DNA of 64,000 bases. It comes from Streptomyces katrae (lineage in GTDB: Bacteria > Actinomycetota > Actinomycetes > Streptomycetales > Streptomycetaceae). Position 1 is the stretch's first letter. Each line of letters starts with the position of its first letter. Location: positions 500,911 through 564,910 of the forward strand of contig NZ_JNZY01000010.1 of the NCBI RefSeq assembly GCF_000717655.1. Direction: 5' to 3'. A model generated the notes under the pieces. It was not told where the DNA came from and made no database searches. It worked only from the letters and a program-made list of their open reading frames with translations. Positions 33,252 to 41,769 of this stretch are shown one piece after another. The translations under genes were made by a program, and so were the position numbers.

Positions 33252-36020
33252 ATGATCGAGTCTTCCGAGGGCTTGCCCTGTGACGTGGATGCGTTGTTCT
33301 CGGATCCGGGGCGTCTCGTCTCCGCCGAACCCGACCGGGTCCTGGGGCTGTTGGACCGGGCACGTGGTTCGCGCGCCCGGTTCCTGGCTGCGGTGTACCG
33401 CACTTCGGCAGACGTGCACCGGCACTTCGACGCCGCCCGCCGCCGGCAGGTACTGGCCCTGGAAGCGGCCCGGTGGGGTGACCGCGACGTGGCGGCGTGG
33501 CTCGCTGCTGCCGAGGTGGCAGGGGAACCCCCTGCGCAGTGGGCGGTGGACTGGGCCGGCGGCTCTCCGGCGGACCACCGGCTCCTGCGCTCCCTGACCG
33601 GTCACGGCGGCCCGGTGCGGGCCGTGGCGACGGCGGTGGTCGACGGCCGGCCCGTCGCCGTCACGGGCAGCCGGGACAAGACCGTGCGCGTGTGGGACCT
33701 GGCCACGGGCCGCCGGCTCCACGAGCCGGTGACCGGCCGCACCGACCCGGTGTCGTCGATGACGGCAGAGGTCATATCCGTGACCACGGCAGTGGCGGGC
33801 GGGCAGCCCGTGGCCGTCACGCTGAACACCGACACCTCGGTGCTCCTGTTCGACCTGGCGACCGGCCGTCGGGCCGGGGAGTTCGTCCGGGTGCTGGAGA
33901 GTGCGACGGTGGACGGCCGCAGCGGCGTCCTCACGATCGGGGTGGACCGGACCGCCTGCCTGTGGGACCTGGCCACGGGCCGCCAGGTCGGCGCATTCGC
34001 GCACGTGACGGACACGGCGGAGCTGGACGGGCGCCGCGTGGTGCTCACCTGCGCAGCGGACGGTGCGATCCGTGTCCGGGACGTGGCCACCGGCCGCGGG
34101 GTGGGGGAGTCCCTGGAGGTGGTGAGCGCCGCATCGCTCGACGGGCGTCCTCTGGTACTCACCGAGGGGGCGGACCGGGCGCCGCGGTTGTGGGACCTGA
34201 CCACGGGCCACCCCGTCGACGACCCCGGGACCTCCCCTGCGGCCCTGCAGGGTCCGGACGCCGAGGACATCCCGTACGTATCCGCGGTGACGGTGCTGAA
34301 CGGGCAGGTCGTCGCCGTCACGGTCGACACCGGAGAGGAGACGCTTCTCGAGGACGTGACGACCGGTCGCAGGATCGGCGCGGCCGCGCGCGGGGTGGAG
34401 ACCGCCGTGATCGACGGCCGGTCCGTCGCGCTCGTGGCCGGTGCCGACGGGACCCTGCGCATCTGGGACCTGGCCGCCGTTCGTCAAGGAGCGGACGGCG
34501 TACGGGTCGTGGAGACCCTCGTGCCGAGCGGACAGCACCTCTCCCTCGCCGTCGGGGCCGACCGGGAGGCACGCGTCTGGGAGCTGATCACCGGCCACCG
34601 CGACACCCGGTCGCACCTGGGCAGCAGCACCGGCGCAGCCCACTCGGCCGGTGCCGCGGAGAATGCGGTGCTGGACGGGCAACCGGTCACCCTGACCGCC
34701 GAGGACGACGGGCTGGTGCGGGTACGGGACGCGGCCACCGGGCTGCCCGTGGGCCTGCCGCTCACCGGCCACACCGATCGCGTCTGGGCCGTCACCGCCG
34801 CGAACGCCGGCGAGCGCACGCTCGCCGTCACCGCCGGCCTCGACCGGACGGTACGGGTATGGGACATGAGGACCCGGCAGCAGGAGGGCGCACCGCTCAC
34901 CGGCCACACGGGCCAGGTCTGGGACGTGGCCACCGCGGTCGTGGACGGCCGGCCCGTGGCCGTCACGGCGGGCGCCGACCACACGGTGAAGACCTGGGAT
35001 CTCACCCGCACGCCCCAGGGCGGTCGACCCCTGTCAGGGAACGCCGGTCCGGTCCTGGCGGTCGCCACCGCGGTGCTCGAAGGCCGGCCCGTCGCCGTGA
35101 CGGCAGGAGCCGACCGGGCCGTGCGGGCCTGGGACCTGGCCACGGGGCGGCAGGCCGCCGAGGCCCTCACCGGCTTCGAGGGCGAGGTGTCCGCGCTGGC
35201 CACCGCAGTGGTGGACGGCCGGGTCGTCGTCGTCACCGCGGCGCCGGACGCCAGGGTGCACGTTCGGGAACTGGTGGGCGGCCAGTACGTCCACGAGCCT
35301 TTCCCCAGTCACCAGGGCAGGGTGCTGGCGCTGGCCACCGCCGTGTTGAACGGCCGGCCCGTCGCCGTCACCGCAGGCTCCGACCGCACCGTGGGCATCT
35401 GGGACCTCGCCACCGGGCGCCAGGTCGGCGAACCCCTCGTCGGTCACTCCAGCAGGATCCTCGCCGTGGCGACCACCGAGCTGGCGGGCCGGCCCGTCGC
35501 GGTCACGGGGAGCTGGGACCGGACGGTCCGGGTATGGGACCTCGCCACCGGGCAGCAGGTCGGCGAACCCCTGACCGGCCACACCGACTGGGTGACCTCG
35601 GTGGCGACCTCGGCGGTGGCCGGGCAGCCCGTCGCGGTCACCAGAAGCCGGGACGACACCGTGCGCCTGTGGGACCTGGTCACCGGGCGGCAGACCGGCA
35701 GCGCCCCGGCACGCCACACGGGCCCGGGCCGGGCCATGGCCGTCACCGGTGTCGCGGGGCGGACCGTGGTGGCCGTCGGCCAGGAGCGGACGGTGGAGTT
35801 CTGGGATCTCGCCACCGGCTGCGAGGTGGGGACCGGGTACGTGCTCCCGCTCCCCGTCGGAGCGCTCGCCGCCGCGCCGGGCGGAGCGCTGGTGTTCGCG
35901 TACGGGCCGGAGACCGCGGTGCTCAGACGCCGGACGACGTACCCCGGGCACCCCGCCCGGGCGCTCGGGGAGGAGAATCCCCCGCCCCGGGCGAGGCGTG
36001 ATCCGAAAGAGACGGCGTAG
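33252..36020 (+). CDS. WD40-repeat protein with conflict-system-type N-terminal linker
   Basis: About 922 residues. Residues 1-110 are helical (LLDRARGSRARFLAAVYRTSADVHRHFDAARRRQVLALEAARWG), much like the linker that in streptomycetes joins caspase- or AAA-type signalling domains to WD40 repeats. It is followed by about 17 WD40 units, each closing with a motif like VRVWDLATGR, enough for two propellers plus extra blades. Repeats carry the VVDGRPVAVT insertion typical of these streptomycete proteins. There is no effector domain, so this is a stand-alone scaffold or a fragment of a larger system. ATG 33252 is preferred over GTG 33222: TAGTCT sits 8 bases upstream like a leaderless -10. Confidence 0.88.
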   Translation: MIESSEGLPCDVDALFSDPGRLVSAEPDRVLGLLDRARGSRARFLAAVYRTSADVHRHFDAARRRQVLALEAARWGDRDVAAWLAAAEVAGEPPAQWAVDWAGGSPADHRLLRSLTGHGGPVRAVATAVVDGRPVAVTGSRDKTVRVWDLATGRRLHEPVTGRTDPVSSMTAEVISVTTAVAGGQPVAVTLNTDTSVLLFDLATGRRAGEFVRVLESATVDGRSGVLTIGVDRTACLWDLATGRQVGAFAHVTDTAELDGRRVVLTCAADGAIRVRDVATGRGVGESLEVVSAASLDGRPLVLTEGADRAPRLWDLTTGHPVDDPGTSPAALQGPDAEDIPYVSAVTVLNGQVVAVTVDTGEETLLEDVTTGRRIGAAARGVETAVIDGRSVALVAGADGTLRIWDLAAVRQGADGVRVVETLVPSGQHLSLAVGADREARVWELITGHRDTRSHLGSSTGAAHSAGAAENAVLDGQPVTLTAEDDGLVRVRDAATGLPVGLPLTGHTDRVWAVTAANAGERTLAVTAGLDRTVRVWDMRTRQQEGAPLTGHTGQVWDVATAVVDGRPVAVTAGADHTVKTWDLTRTPQGGRPLSGNAGPVLAVATAVLEGRPVAVTAGADRAVRAWDLATGRQAAEALTGFEGEVSALATAVVDGRVVVVTAAPDARVHVRELVGGQYVHEPFPSHQGRVLALATAVLNGRPVAVTAGSDRTVGIWDLATGRQVGEPLVGHSSRILAVATTELAGRPVAVTGSWDRTVRVWDLATGQQVGEPLTGHTDWVTSVATSAVAGQPVAVTRSRDDTVRLWDLVTGRQTGSAPARHTGPGRAMAVTGVAGRTVVAVGQERTVEFWDLATGCEVGTGYVLPLPVGALAAAPGGALVFAYGPETAVLRRRTTYPGHPARALGEENPPPRARRDPKETA

Positions 36021-36029
36021 CATCGGCCG

Positions 36030-37097
36030 GTGCATGCCGAATCCCGCCCCTGGTCCCCCTATCCGAAGATCCCCGCAGGCCGCCGGCTGGGCGAGACAGG
36101 CGGGCGGGACTGGGTCGCCCAGGAGAAGATCCACGGAGCCAACTTCGCCGTCGTCTGCGACGGCACCGGCCCGCGCCCGGCCAAACGCCGCGAACTCCTC
36201 GCGGACGGCGGCCTCGACGACTTCTTCGGCGTCGGCCGCATCTGGCCGGCCCTGGCGGTCGCCGCGGGCCGGTGCGCCGCGCTGCTGCGGGAGCGGTACG
36301 GGGCTGCGGCCTCGGCCGTCGTGACCGTCTACGGCGAACTCGCGGGCGGCCGCTATCCGCACCCCGACATCCCCCCGGTGCCGGGAGCCGAGCCCGTGCA
36401 GACCGGCGTCTGGTACGCACCGGAACTGCTGTGGCTGCCGTTCGACGCGACCGTCGCCACCGGCGACGGCCTGTGCTGGGTGTCCGACCAGGCGCTGCGG
36501 GCCGCGGCGGACGCGGCCGGTCTGCACGGCGCGCCCCTGCTGGCACGGGGCACCCTCGCCCGGGTCGGGCAGCTGCCGGTGGTGTTCCCGACCCGGCTGC
36601 CCGCGCTGCTGGGTCTGCCCGTCCTGCCGGACAACCTCGCCGAGGGCATAGTCGTCAAACCCGCAGGGGAGTCATGGACGGCCACCCCGCCGATGGCCAA
36701 GCTCAAGCAGCCCGCCTTCGCCGAGGACGAGCGCTTCGCCGGGTCCCGCCCCTTCCGGGCGCCCGCCGAGGGCGCGGCCGGCGTCCCCGGCTGGCTGCTG
36801 GCCCACGCGACCGGACTCCTCACACCGGCCCGGGCCGCGTCGGCGGTGAGCAAGCTGGGGCCCCGTACCCCGCAGGGGGAGGTGGCCGCAGAGATCGCCC
36901 GCGACGCCGCGGACGAGACCGAGGAGGCGCTGGGCGGGCTGGACGGGGCCACGCGACACGCTCTGGAGGGCGCCCTGCACGCAGGAGCGCTGTCCCTGAC
37001 CCGCTTCGACGCGGCCGACCGCCGTGCCGGATTGCACGGTGACACGCGCCTGCTGCCCGTCCGATCGGCCACCGCTCACGGCACAGTGGAGCCATGA
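36030..37097 (+). CDS. RNA ligase, T4 Rnl2-like
   Basis: 355 residues with the nucleotidyltransferase motifs in order: motif I EKIHGANF (adenylated Lys33), motif III VYGELAGG (Glu103), motif IV AEGIVVKP (Glu205) and motif V MAKLKQ (Lys224, Lys226). The KxHG variant of motif I is typical of Rnl2-type RNA ligases, which seal 3'-OH/5'-phosphate nicks in duplex RNA. The C-terminal ~110 residues are helical, as in Rnl2's own C-terminal domain. The start is GTG 36030, ten bases after the WD40 stop; TAGCAT overlapping that stop could be a leaderless -10. Overlaps the VOC gene by ATGA. The RNA target is unknown. Confidence 0.88.
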   Translation: MHAESRPWSPYPKIPAGRRLGETGGRDWVAQEKIHGANFAVVCDGTGPRPAKRRELLADGGLDDFFGVGRIWPALAVAAGRCAALLRERYGAAASAVVTVYGELAGGRYPHPDIPPVPGAEPVQTGVWYAPELLWLPFDATVATGDGLCWVSDQALRAAADAAGLHGAPLLARGTLARVGQLPVVFPTRLPALLGLPVLPDNLAEGIVVKPAGESWTATPPMAKLKQPAFAEDERFAGSRPFRAPAEGAAGVPGWLLAHATGLLTPARAASAVSKLGPRTPQGEVAAEIARDAADETEEALGGLDGATRHALEGALHAGALSLTRFDAADRRAGLHGDTRLLPVRSATAHGTVEP

Positions 37098-37519
37098 GCG
37101 CTGACGACAGGAACATTCTCGCCCGGGCACGGGTGTCGACCAGGCTTCCGGCCCAGGACCTGGACCGGGCGCGGCGTTTCTACGCCGAGACCCTCGGTCT
37201 GGAGCCCGTCGACGAACGGCCCGGCGGGCTGCTGTACCGGTGCGCAGGCACGGAGTTCGTCCTGTTCAAGTCGACGGGCGCCTCGCCCGGCACCTTCACC
37301 CAGATGGCTTTGGAGGTGGACGACATCGAGACCGCCGTGTCGGAACTCAAGCAGCACGGGGTGGTCTTCGAAGACGTCGACGTGCCGGGGTTCCGGACGA
37401 AGGACGGGATCGCCGAGATCGAGGGGAACTACCCGAGCAAGGGCGCGCGGGGAGAACGTGGCGCCTGGTTCCGTGACAGCGAGGGAAACCTGCTGGGCAT
37501 GGGCGAGCCGGTCGCCTGA
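37094..37519 (+). CDS. VOC-family protein (glyoxalase/bleomycin-resistance fold)
   Basis: 141 residues forming one complete vicinal-oxygen-chelate unit: LPAQDLDRARRFYAETLGLEP, then FTQMALEVDDIETAVSELKQHGVVFED and a final WFRDSEGNLLGMGEP. The usual metal ligands His/Glu are only partly in place (terminal Glu is seen in the GNLLGMGE strand), so it may be a binding protein, not an enzyme. Its start overlaps the RNA ligase stop by ATGA, so they are co-translated. Function in that context is unknown. Confidence 0.88.
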   Translation: MSADDRNILARARVSTRLPAQDLDRARRFYAETLGLEPVDERPGGLLYRCAGTEFVLFKSTGASPGTFTQMALEVDDIETAVSELKQHGVVFEDVDVPGFRTKDGIAEIEGNYPSKGARGERGAWFRDSEGNLLGMGEPVA

Positions 37520-37540
37520 GGCGCCCGCCCCGCCGGGTGT

Positions 37541-37568
37541 GGCCCGCTGCCGGGTCCGGCAGCGGGCC
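37541..37568. terminator. Bidirectional terminator hairpin
   Basis: GGCCCGCTGCCGG and CCGGCAGCGGGCC form 13-bp perfect arms around a 2-base loop. It sits exactly between the convergent VOC and enoyl-CoA hydratase genes and can serve both. Confidence 0.8.
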
Positions 37569-37570
37569 GC

Positions 37571-38353
37571 TCACTCCCCGAACGCTCCGTGCCGCCCCGC
37601 GCCCGAGGCGAACCGGCCCGCTCCCGCCCGGGTCTCGCCCGCGGTCAGCGGCACCAGACCGTGCCGGTACTCGCCCGCCAGCGCCTCCGCTTCGTCCAGC
37701 CCGTCCTGTTCCAGGACGGACAGCCGGTCGTGGCGCAGGCACAGCTGGGGGAACGCGGCGATCTCGCGGGCCAGCGCCTCCGCGGCCTGCCGGGAGTGCC
37801 CCGTGGGAACCACACGGTTGGCGAGGCCGATGCCGTGCGCCTCGGCGGCGGCGACCGGACGACCCGTCAGGATCAGGTCCATGGCGCGGCTCTCGCCGAT
37901 CAGGCGGGGCAGCCGTACCGTACCGCCGTCGATCAGCGGCACGCCCCAGCGGCGGCAGAAGACCCCGAAGACCGCGTCCTCCTCCACCACCCGCAGATCG
38001 CACCAGAGCGCCAGCTCCAGGCCCCCGGCCACCGCGTGCCCCGCGACGGCCGCGATCACCGGCTTGCCGAGCCGCATCCGGGTCGGGCCCATGGGCCCGT
38101 CCCCCGACGCGAGCACCTTATTGCCGCGCTCGGAGCCGATGGCCTTGAGGTCGGCGCCCGCGCAGAAGGTCCCGCCCTCGCCCCACAGCACGGCGACGGC
38201 CGCGTCCTCGTCGGCCTCGAACCGGCGGAAGGCATCGGCGAGCTGCGCCGCCGTCGGACCGTCCACGGCGTTGCGGACCTCCGGCCTGCTCAGGATCACG
38301 GTGAACACCGGGCCGTCCCGTTCCACCCGTACCGAGGCCTGCTCGTCCACCAT
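37571..38353 (-). CDS. Enoyl-CoA hydratase/isomerase family (crotonase)
   Basis: 260 residues with the crotonase fold: oxyanion segments FCAGADLKAIG and GHAVAGGLELALWCDLRV, followed by FGVFCRRWGVPLIDGGTVRLPRLIG. The hydratase glutamates: one is seen as Glu in GGLELA, the second position (normally PExxLG) reads GVPLIDGG, so the reaction may not be hydration. It acts on an acyl-CoA thioester in the cytoplasm. ATG 38353 has GGGAGGGG upstream; ATG 38383 would translate that ribosome site and is rejected. Confidence 0.88.
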   Translation of the reverse strand: MVDEQASVRVERDGPVFTVILSRPEVRNAVDGPTAAQLADAFRRFEADEDAAVAVLWGEGGTFCAGADLKAIGSERGNKVLASGDGPMGPTRMRLGKPVIAAVAGHAVAGGLELALWCDLRVVEEDAVFGVFCRRWGVPLIDGGTVRLPRLIGESRAMDLILTGRPVAAAEAHGIGLANRVVPTGHSRQAAEALAREIAAFPQLCLRHDRLSVLEQDGLDEAEALAGEYRHGLVPLTAGETRAGAGRFASGAGRHGAFGE

Positions 38354-38459
38354 GCCGCACCCCTCCCGCTCCCAGGCCTCCATTGTGCGGGAGGGCGGCT
38401 CCGCGAGCGCTGTGACGTGCGCCGAAGGGTCTCGGCCGAAGGCATGCCGCTGAAGGGCT

Positions 38460-39044
38460 TCAGCGCCGGCCGGTGAATTCCCAGGCCCGGATGTCGCGGT
38501 AGTGGATCGGGCCGGGGCCGCGGCCTATGTTGCTGCCGACCAGGTGGAGGCGTTCGGCCTGCCACCGGCGGCCGGTGAACCCGGTGAGTGCGGCGGCGAC
38601 TTCCACCGTGCTGGAGGTGTCGCTGCGGCGGGAGCGGGCCAGCGTCAGGTGGGGGCGCAGCGGCCGGTCTTCGAAGGCGATACCGCAGTCCTTGACGACG
38701 GTACGCACCTGCGCGGTGAGCCCGTGCAGTCCGTCGAGCTCCCCGTCGATACCGCTCCAGAGCACGCGGTGGTCGAAGTGTCCGCTGCCGCGCAGCGCCA
38801 GCTCCAGGGGCCGGTGCGCTGCGGCCAGGGCGGCGAGCGGCGGCTGCAGCAGCGGGACCGCGGTGACCGGGAGTTCACCGAGGAAGGCCAGGGTGATGTG
38901 CCAGTCCTCGATGCGGTTCCAGCGCATGCCCGGGTACGCGTGGTAGGCGGGCCGCAGCTCCCGGGCCAGTTCCTCCTTGGCCTCGTCGGGCGGGGCGAGG
39001 GCGATGAACACACGGACGGTTGCGGGCTGGATCTCTTCGTTCAC
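38460..39044 (-). CDS. thpR: RNA 2',3'-cyclic phosphodiesterase ThpR
   Basis: 194 residues, 2H superfamily, with both canonical motifs HITLAFLG (about residue 49) and HLTLARSR (about 131) and the N-terminal VRVFIALAPPDEAKEEL that defines ThpR (formerly LigT, 2'-5' RNA ligase). It hydrolyses RNA 2',3'-cyclic phosphates to 2'-phosphates. It is transcribed alone. The RNA ligase gene lies 1.4 kb away, which may be chance. Confidence 0.92.
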   Translation of the reverse strand: MNEEIQPATVRVFIALAPPDEAKEELARELRPAYHAYPGMRWNRIEDWHITLAFLGELPVTAVPLLQPPLAALAAAHRPLELALRGSGHFDHRVLWSGIDGELDGLHGLTAQVRTVVKDCGIAFEDRPLRPHLTLARSRRSDTSSTVEVAAALTGFTGRRWQAERLHLVGSNIGRGPGPIHYRDIRAWEFTGRR

Positions 39045-39104
39045 GAGGGACTTCGTACCTCACCCCGGTTGATCTCGTCATCTTCGGAAAACAGGGAGAT
39101 CCGT

Positions 39105-39148
39105 GACAGCGGGAGACCCCGGGGGGAAGTCCGGGGTCTCCCGCTGTC
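39105..39148 (-). terminator. Terminator hairpin of the sortase operon
   Basis: GACAGCGGGAGACCCCGG and CCGGGGTCTCCCGCTGTC are perfect 18-bp arms with an 8-base loop, 63 bases beyond the sortase stop on the minus strand. Confidence 0.8.
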
Positions 39149-39211
39149 CGCATGGGGTGTCTCGCCGGTGCCTCGGTCCGTGAGGCCGTGAGGCCGCGAG
39201 GCCGTGAGTGG

Positions 39212-39985
39212 CTACGTGGTGCCCGTCATGCTGGCGAACACGACCACGTTGCTGTTGTAGTAGTGCTTCTTCGGGTCGAACTCGCCGCCGCACGTCACCA
39301 GGCGAAGGCCTGCGTGGTCGAGGTTCTTGTACACCTCGAGCGTCGGGAACTCGGCCTTCGGGTACTCGGCGACCCGGTCCACCGTGAACGTGGCCGTCTT
39401 GTTGTCCCGCCGGGTCACCTTGATCGTGTCGCCGGCCTTCATGGTCTTGAGCTTCTCGAACACAGCCGCCGCGCCGTTCCACGTGACATGGCCGGCGATC
39501 ACGGCGGGCCCCTGGGAGCCGGGCGTCGGCCCCGGCTCGTACCAGCCCGCCAGACCGGGATCCTTGGGGGTCTGCATCGTTCCGTCCGCGTTCTGCCGCA
39601 GCGTCTCCAGGGAACTGGAGAGCTTGAGGGACGGGATCGAGATGCTCTGCGGCTCCGACCGGGCGAGGGCGGGCTTGGCCTGGCCGCCCGCACTCGCACC
39701 TGCACCGTGCTGCGCTCCGCCCTCCGGCGACGAGGGGTGGCCGCCGGCGGACGCCTGCCCGGTGGGAGCACCTCCGGCGCTGCCGCTCACCGGCGCCCCG
39801 CCCTGCAGGGCCTGACCTTGAGAGGCGGCGGGCGCCGCCGGATCCTGGCCCCCGCACCCCGCGAGGAGCAGCGTGGCGAGGGCGGCGGCCGCCAGGGCGC
39901 CTGAGGCCCGGCGGCGGGCGGGCCGCACGGTGGTTGCGGCGGGTGCGGGGAGCACGGCCCGTGCGGAGGTCCGCCCTGCCTTCAC
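39212..39985 (-). CDS. Class F sortase
   Basis: 257 residues. The N-terminus is basic, then hydrophobic, ending in LLAGC (Cys44), a possible lipobox, which is odd because class F sortases usually carry a plain membrane anchor. After an Ala/Gly-rich spacer the sortase barrel starts near 112 (ISIPSLKLSSSLE); catalytic His166 is in VIAGHVTWNG and Cys232 in LRLVTCGGEF. I cannot place the third catalytic residue, arginine: the segment after the cysteine reads FDPKKHYYNSNVVVF with lysines. Its start overlaps the stop of the CHRD protein (ATGA), so that protein is the likely substrate or partner. Confidence 0.88.
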   Translation of the reverse strand: MKAGRTSARAVLPAPAATTVRPARRRASGALAAAALATLLLAGCGGQDPAAPAASQGQALQGGAPVSGSAGGAPTGQASAGGHPSSPEGGAQHGAGASAGGQAKPALARSEPQSISIPSLKLSSSLETLRQNADGTMQTPKDPGLAGWYEPGPTPGSQGPAVIAGHVTWNGAAAVFEKLKTMKAGDTIKVTRRDNKTATFTVDRVAEYPKAEFPTLEVYKNLDHAGLRLVTCGGEFDPKKHYYNSNVVVFASMTGTT

Positions 39986-40818
39986 GCGGCGGCCCCCATG
40001 CTCTCCGTACGGACGCGGACCGAGGCCGCCCGCCTGCGCGCAACGAACAACGAACCGGCCGCAGCACCCGCCACCGCCGCGGACAGGGCGAGTGCCGCCC
40101 CGGTGATCACCGTCTGCGGCGTCGCCGCGCTCGGCGGAGCACCGCCGCCGGTCTCGATGCCGCCGACCGGGAGGGAGCCCACGGATGCGCCCATGACCAT
40201 GCCGCAGTTGGTCGGAGCCGTGGCCTCCTGGGGCAGCTTCGGGTCGAGCTCGCTCTTGCCGGCGCCCTCGAAGTCGTACTTGCCGTTCTTGTTGCGGTCG
40301 ATGCCGTGCTGCACGATGTGCAGGTCCTTGATGTGGTCGACCACGGCCTGCGAAACGGTGATCGTCCGCTTGTACGAGACCTTGCCCTGCTTGTTCGCGA
40401 CGGGCATGCGCTCCACGGCGAGACCGCTGGTCGCCTGGGTGTCCCCGGACGTGGTGAGCGAGATGTTGATGTCGCCGTAGTCGACGGTGGCCTCGGTGTT
40501 GCTGAGGATCCCGTCGCCATCGGTGTCGTCACTGGCGTCGGGGCACTGGAAGTCGTGCCCGTTGGTCGAGCCGTGCAGATGCTGGGCCGACGGCGACCCG
40601 GGCACCATGCCCTCGGACTCGATCTGCACGGTCAGCTGATTGCCCTTCAGGCTGAGCATGGCCGTACCACGGGAACCGGAGCTGTTGAGCTGCGCCAGAT
40701 CGATCTGGTACGCCTTCCCGCCCTCCGCGAGAGCCGGGCCGGAAAGCCCTACGGTCAGGAACACGGCGGCGGGCACGGCGGCGAGAACCGTGAGGCGACC
40801 AGTGCGCTTGGCTATCAC
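39982..40818 (-). CDS. Secreted CHRD-domain-like surface protein with C-terminal anchor
   Basis: 278 residues: signal peptide (AAVPAAVFLTVGLSGPALA), a CHRD-like beta domain (IDLAQLNSSGSRGTAMLSLKGN, AQHLHGSTNGHDFQCP), an acidic DTDGDGILSN segment resembling a calcium-binding dockerin/EF loop, another DRNKNGKYD of the same kind, and at the C-terminus a hydrophobic helix followed by RRR. Before that helix reads LPVGGIETGGG, a loose relative of a sortase sorting signal but not LPxTG. The gene is first in a coupled operon with the class F sortase. It probably sits on the cell surface. Confidence 0.85.
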   Translation of the reverse strand: MIAKRTGRLTVLAAVPAAVFLTVGLSGPALAEGGKAYQIDLAQLNSSGSRGTAMLSLKGNQLTVQIESEGMVPGSPSAQHLHGSTNGHDFQCPDASDDTDGDGILSNTEATVDYGDINISLTTSGDTQATSGLAVERMPVANKQGKVSYKRTITVSQAVVDHIKDLHIVQHGIDRNKNGKYDFEGAGKSELDPKLPQEATAPTNCGMVMGASVGSLPVGGIETGGGAPPSAATPQTVITGAALALSAAVAGAAAGSLFVARRRAASVRVRTESMGAAA

Positions 40819-40940
40819 ATTCGCTCCTGTTCCGCGCTTTCCCCGGGTGGGGAATCGCAGATCGTACGGGTTTGAAGTGAGCTCCCGGAGAGGGTCTCGC
40901 AGCTACTTCGGAGCACCGGCGTCCGTGGATTGGTGCTTCT

Positions 40941-41567
40941 TCAAGAAATTTCCCGGCGGCCGACAGCAGGCACGAGGGCTGCCGTGAACGCGGGCAGGGA
41001 GTCCACCGAGGCGTACACCGTCGCCGCGTCCACCACACCGGCCCTGCCCAGGTCGAGGCGGACCGGCGGGCTCAGGTGCAGGGCCACGTTCAGCGAGCCG
41101 CCCACCGAACAGGCCACCGCCCCCGCCTCACCCGGCACGGGCCGCGGACCCCGGCCCGCGACGGTGCGGACCACCGGCACCGCGGAGCGGACCGATGACC
41201 GCGGCAGCGTCACGTCCCCGAGGAACCCGGTCCGCAGAAGGACCCGTTCCGCGTCCACCTCGTGCGGATGCCGCACGACCGCGGCCACCACGCCCAGCCC
41301 GGCCAGGATCAGCAGCAGCTCGAGCGCCGCATGCACCGGCCGTACGCCGGGCGGCAGCATCGAAGAAACCAGCACGGTGGTGACGGCCTCCATGGCCACC
41401 AGAGCGAGTACGGCCTGGCGCAGCTCGGCCGAGTGGCGCACCCCCGGCCCTGGCCGGCCGCGTACCAGCACGGCCGTCAACGACCCTGCCCACACCCGCG
41501 CGATCCCGGCCTTGGTCGGCCGGGCCGTCACGCCCCCCGTCACCCGCTCCCTTGCCGTCACGGACAC
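40941..41567 (-). CDS. Small membrane protein, possible PH-like domain
   Basis: 208 residues from a GTG. Two adjacent membrane helices (AVLALVAMEAVTTVLVSSML and ALELLLILAGLGVVAAVV) are followed by a beta-rich part (VLLRTGFLGDVTLPRSSVRSAVPV, LNVALHLSPPVRLDLGRAGVVDAATVYASVDS) that resembles the membrane-attached bacterial PH domains of streptomycetes. I do not recognise a specific family. It is divergent from the galactose-oxidase-like gene and 120 bases from the CHRD gene's start on the same strand. Confidence 0.7.
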   Translation of the reverse strand: MSVTARERVTGGVTARPTKAGIARVWAGSLTAVLVRGRPGPGVRHSAELRQAVLALVAMEAVTTVLVSSMLPPGVRPVHAALELLLILAGLGVVAAVVRHPHEVDAERVLLRTGFLGDVTLPRSSVRSAVPVVRTVAGRGPRPVPGEAGAVACSVGGSLNVALHLSPPVRLDLGRAGVVDAATVYASVDSLPAFTAALVPAVGRREIS

Positions 41568-41769
41568 CTCCAGTCCCGTTCGTTCCGTCGGTCGTCTTCA
41601 CCCAGCATCAAGCGGGTCCGGTGGAACGGAAAGTGATGAATGTCAGGGAAGCGTCGGGTGCTTGTCGTCGGGAGATACGGTTTCGCGCCAACTGTCTGCC
41701 ATTTCAGGCGGGTTGTGGCTGTGTGGACCTATGTTCCAGGGGTCCACCGGTTCGCCCCAGGAGGTCAGA

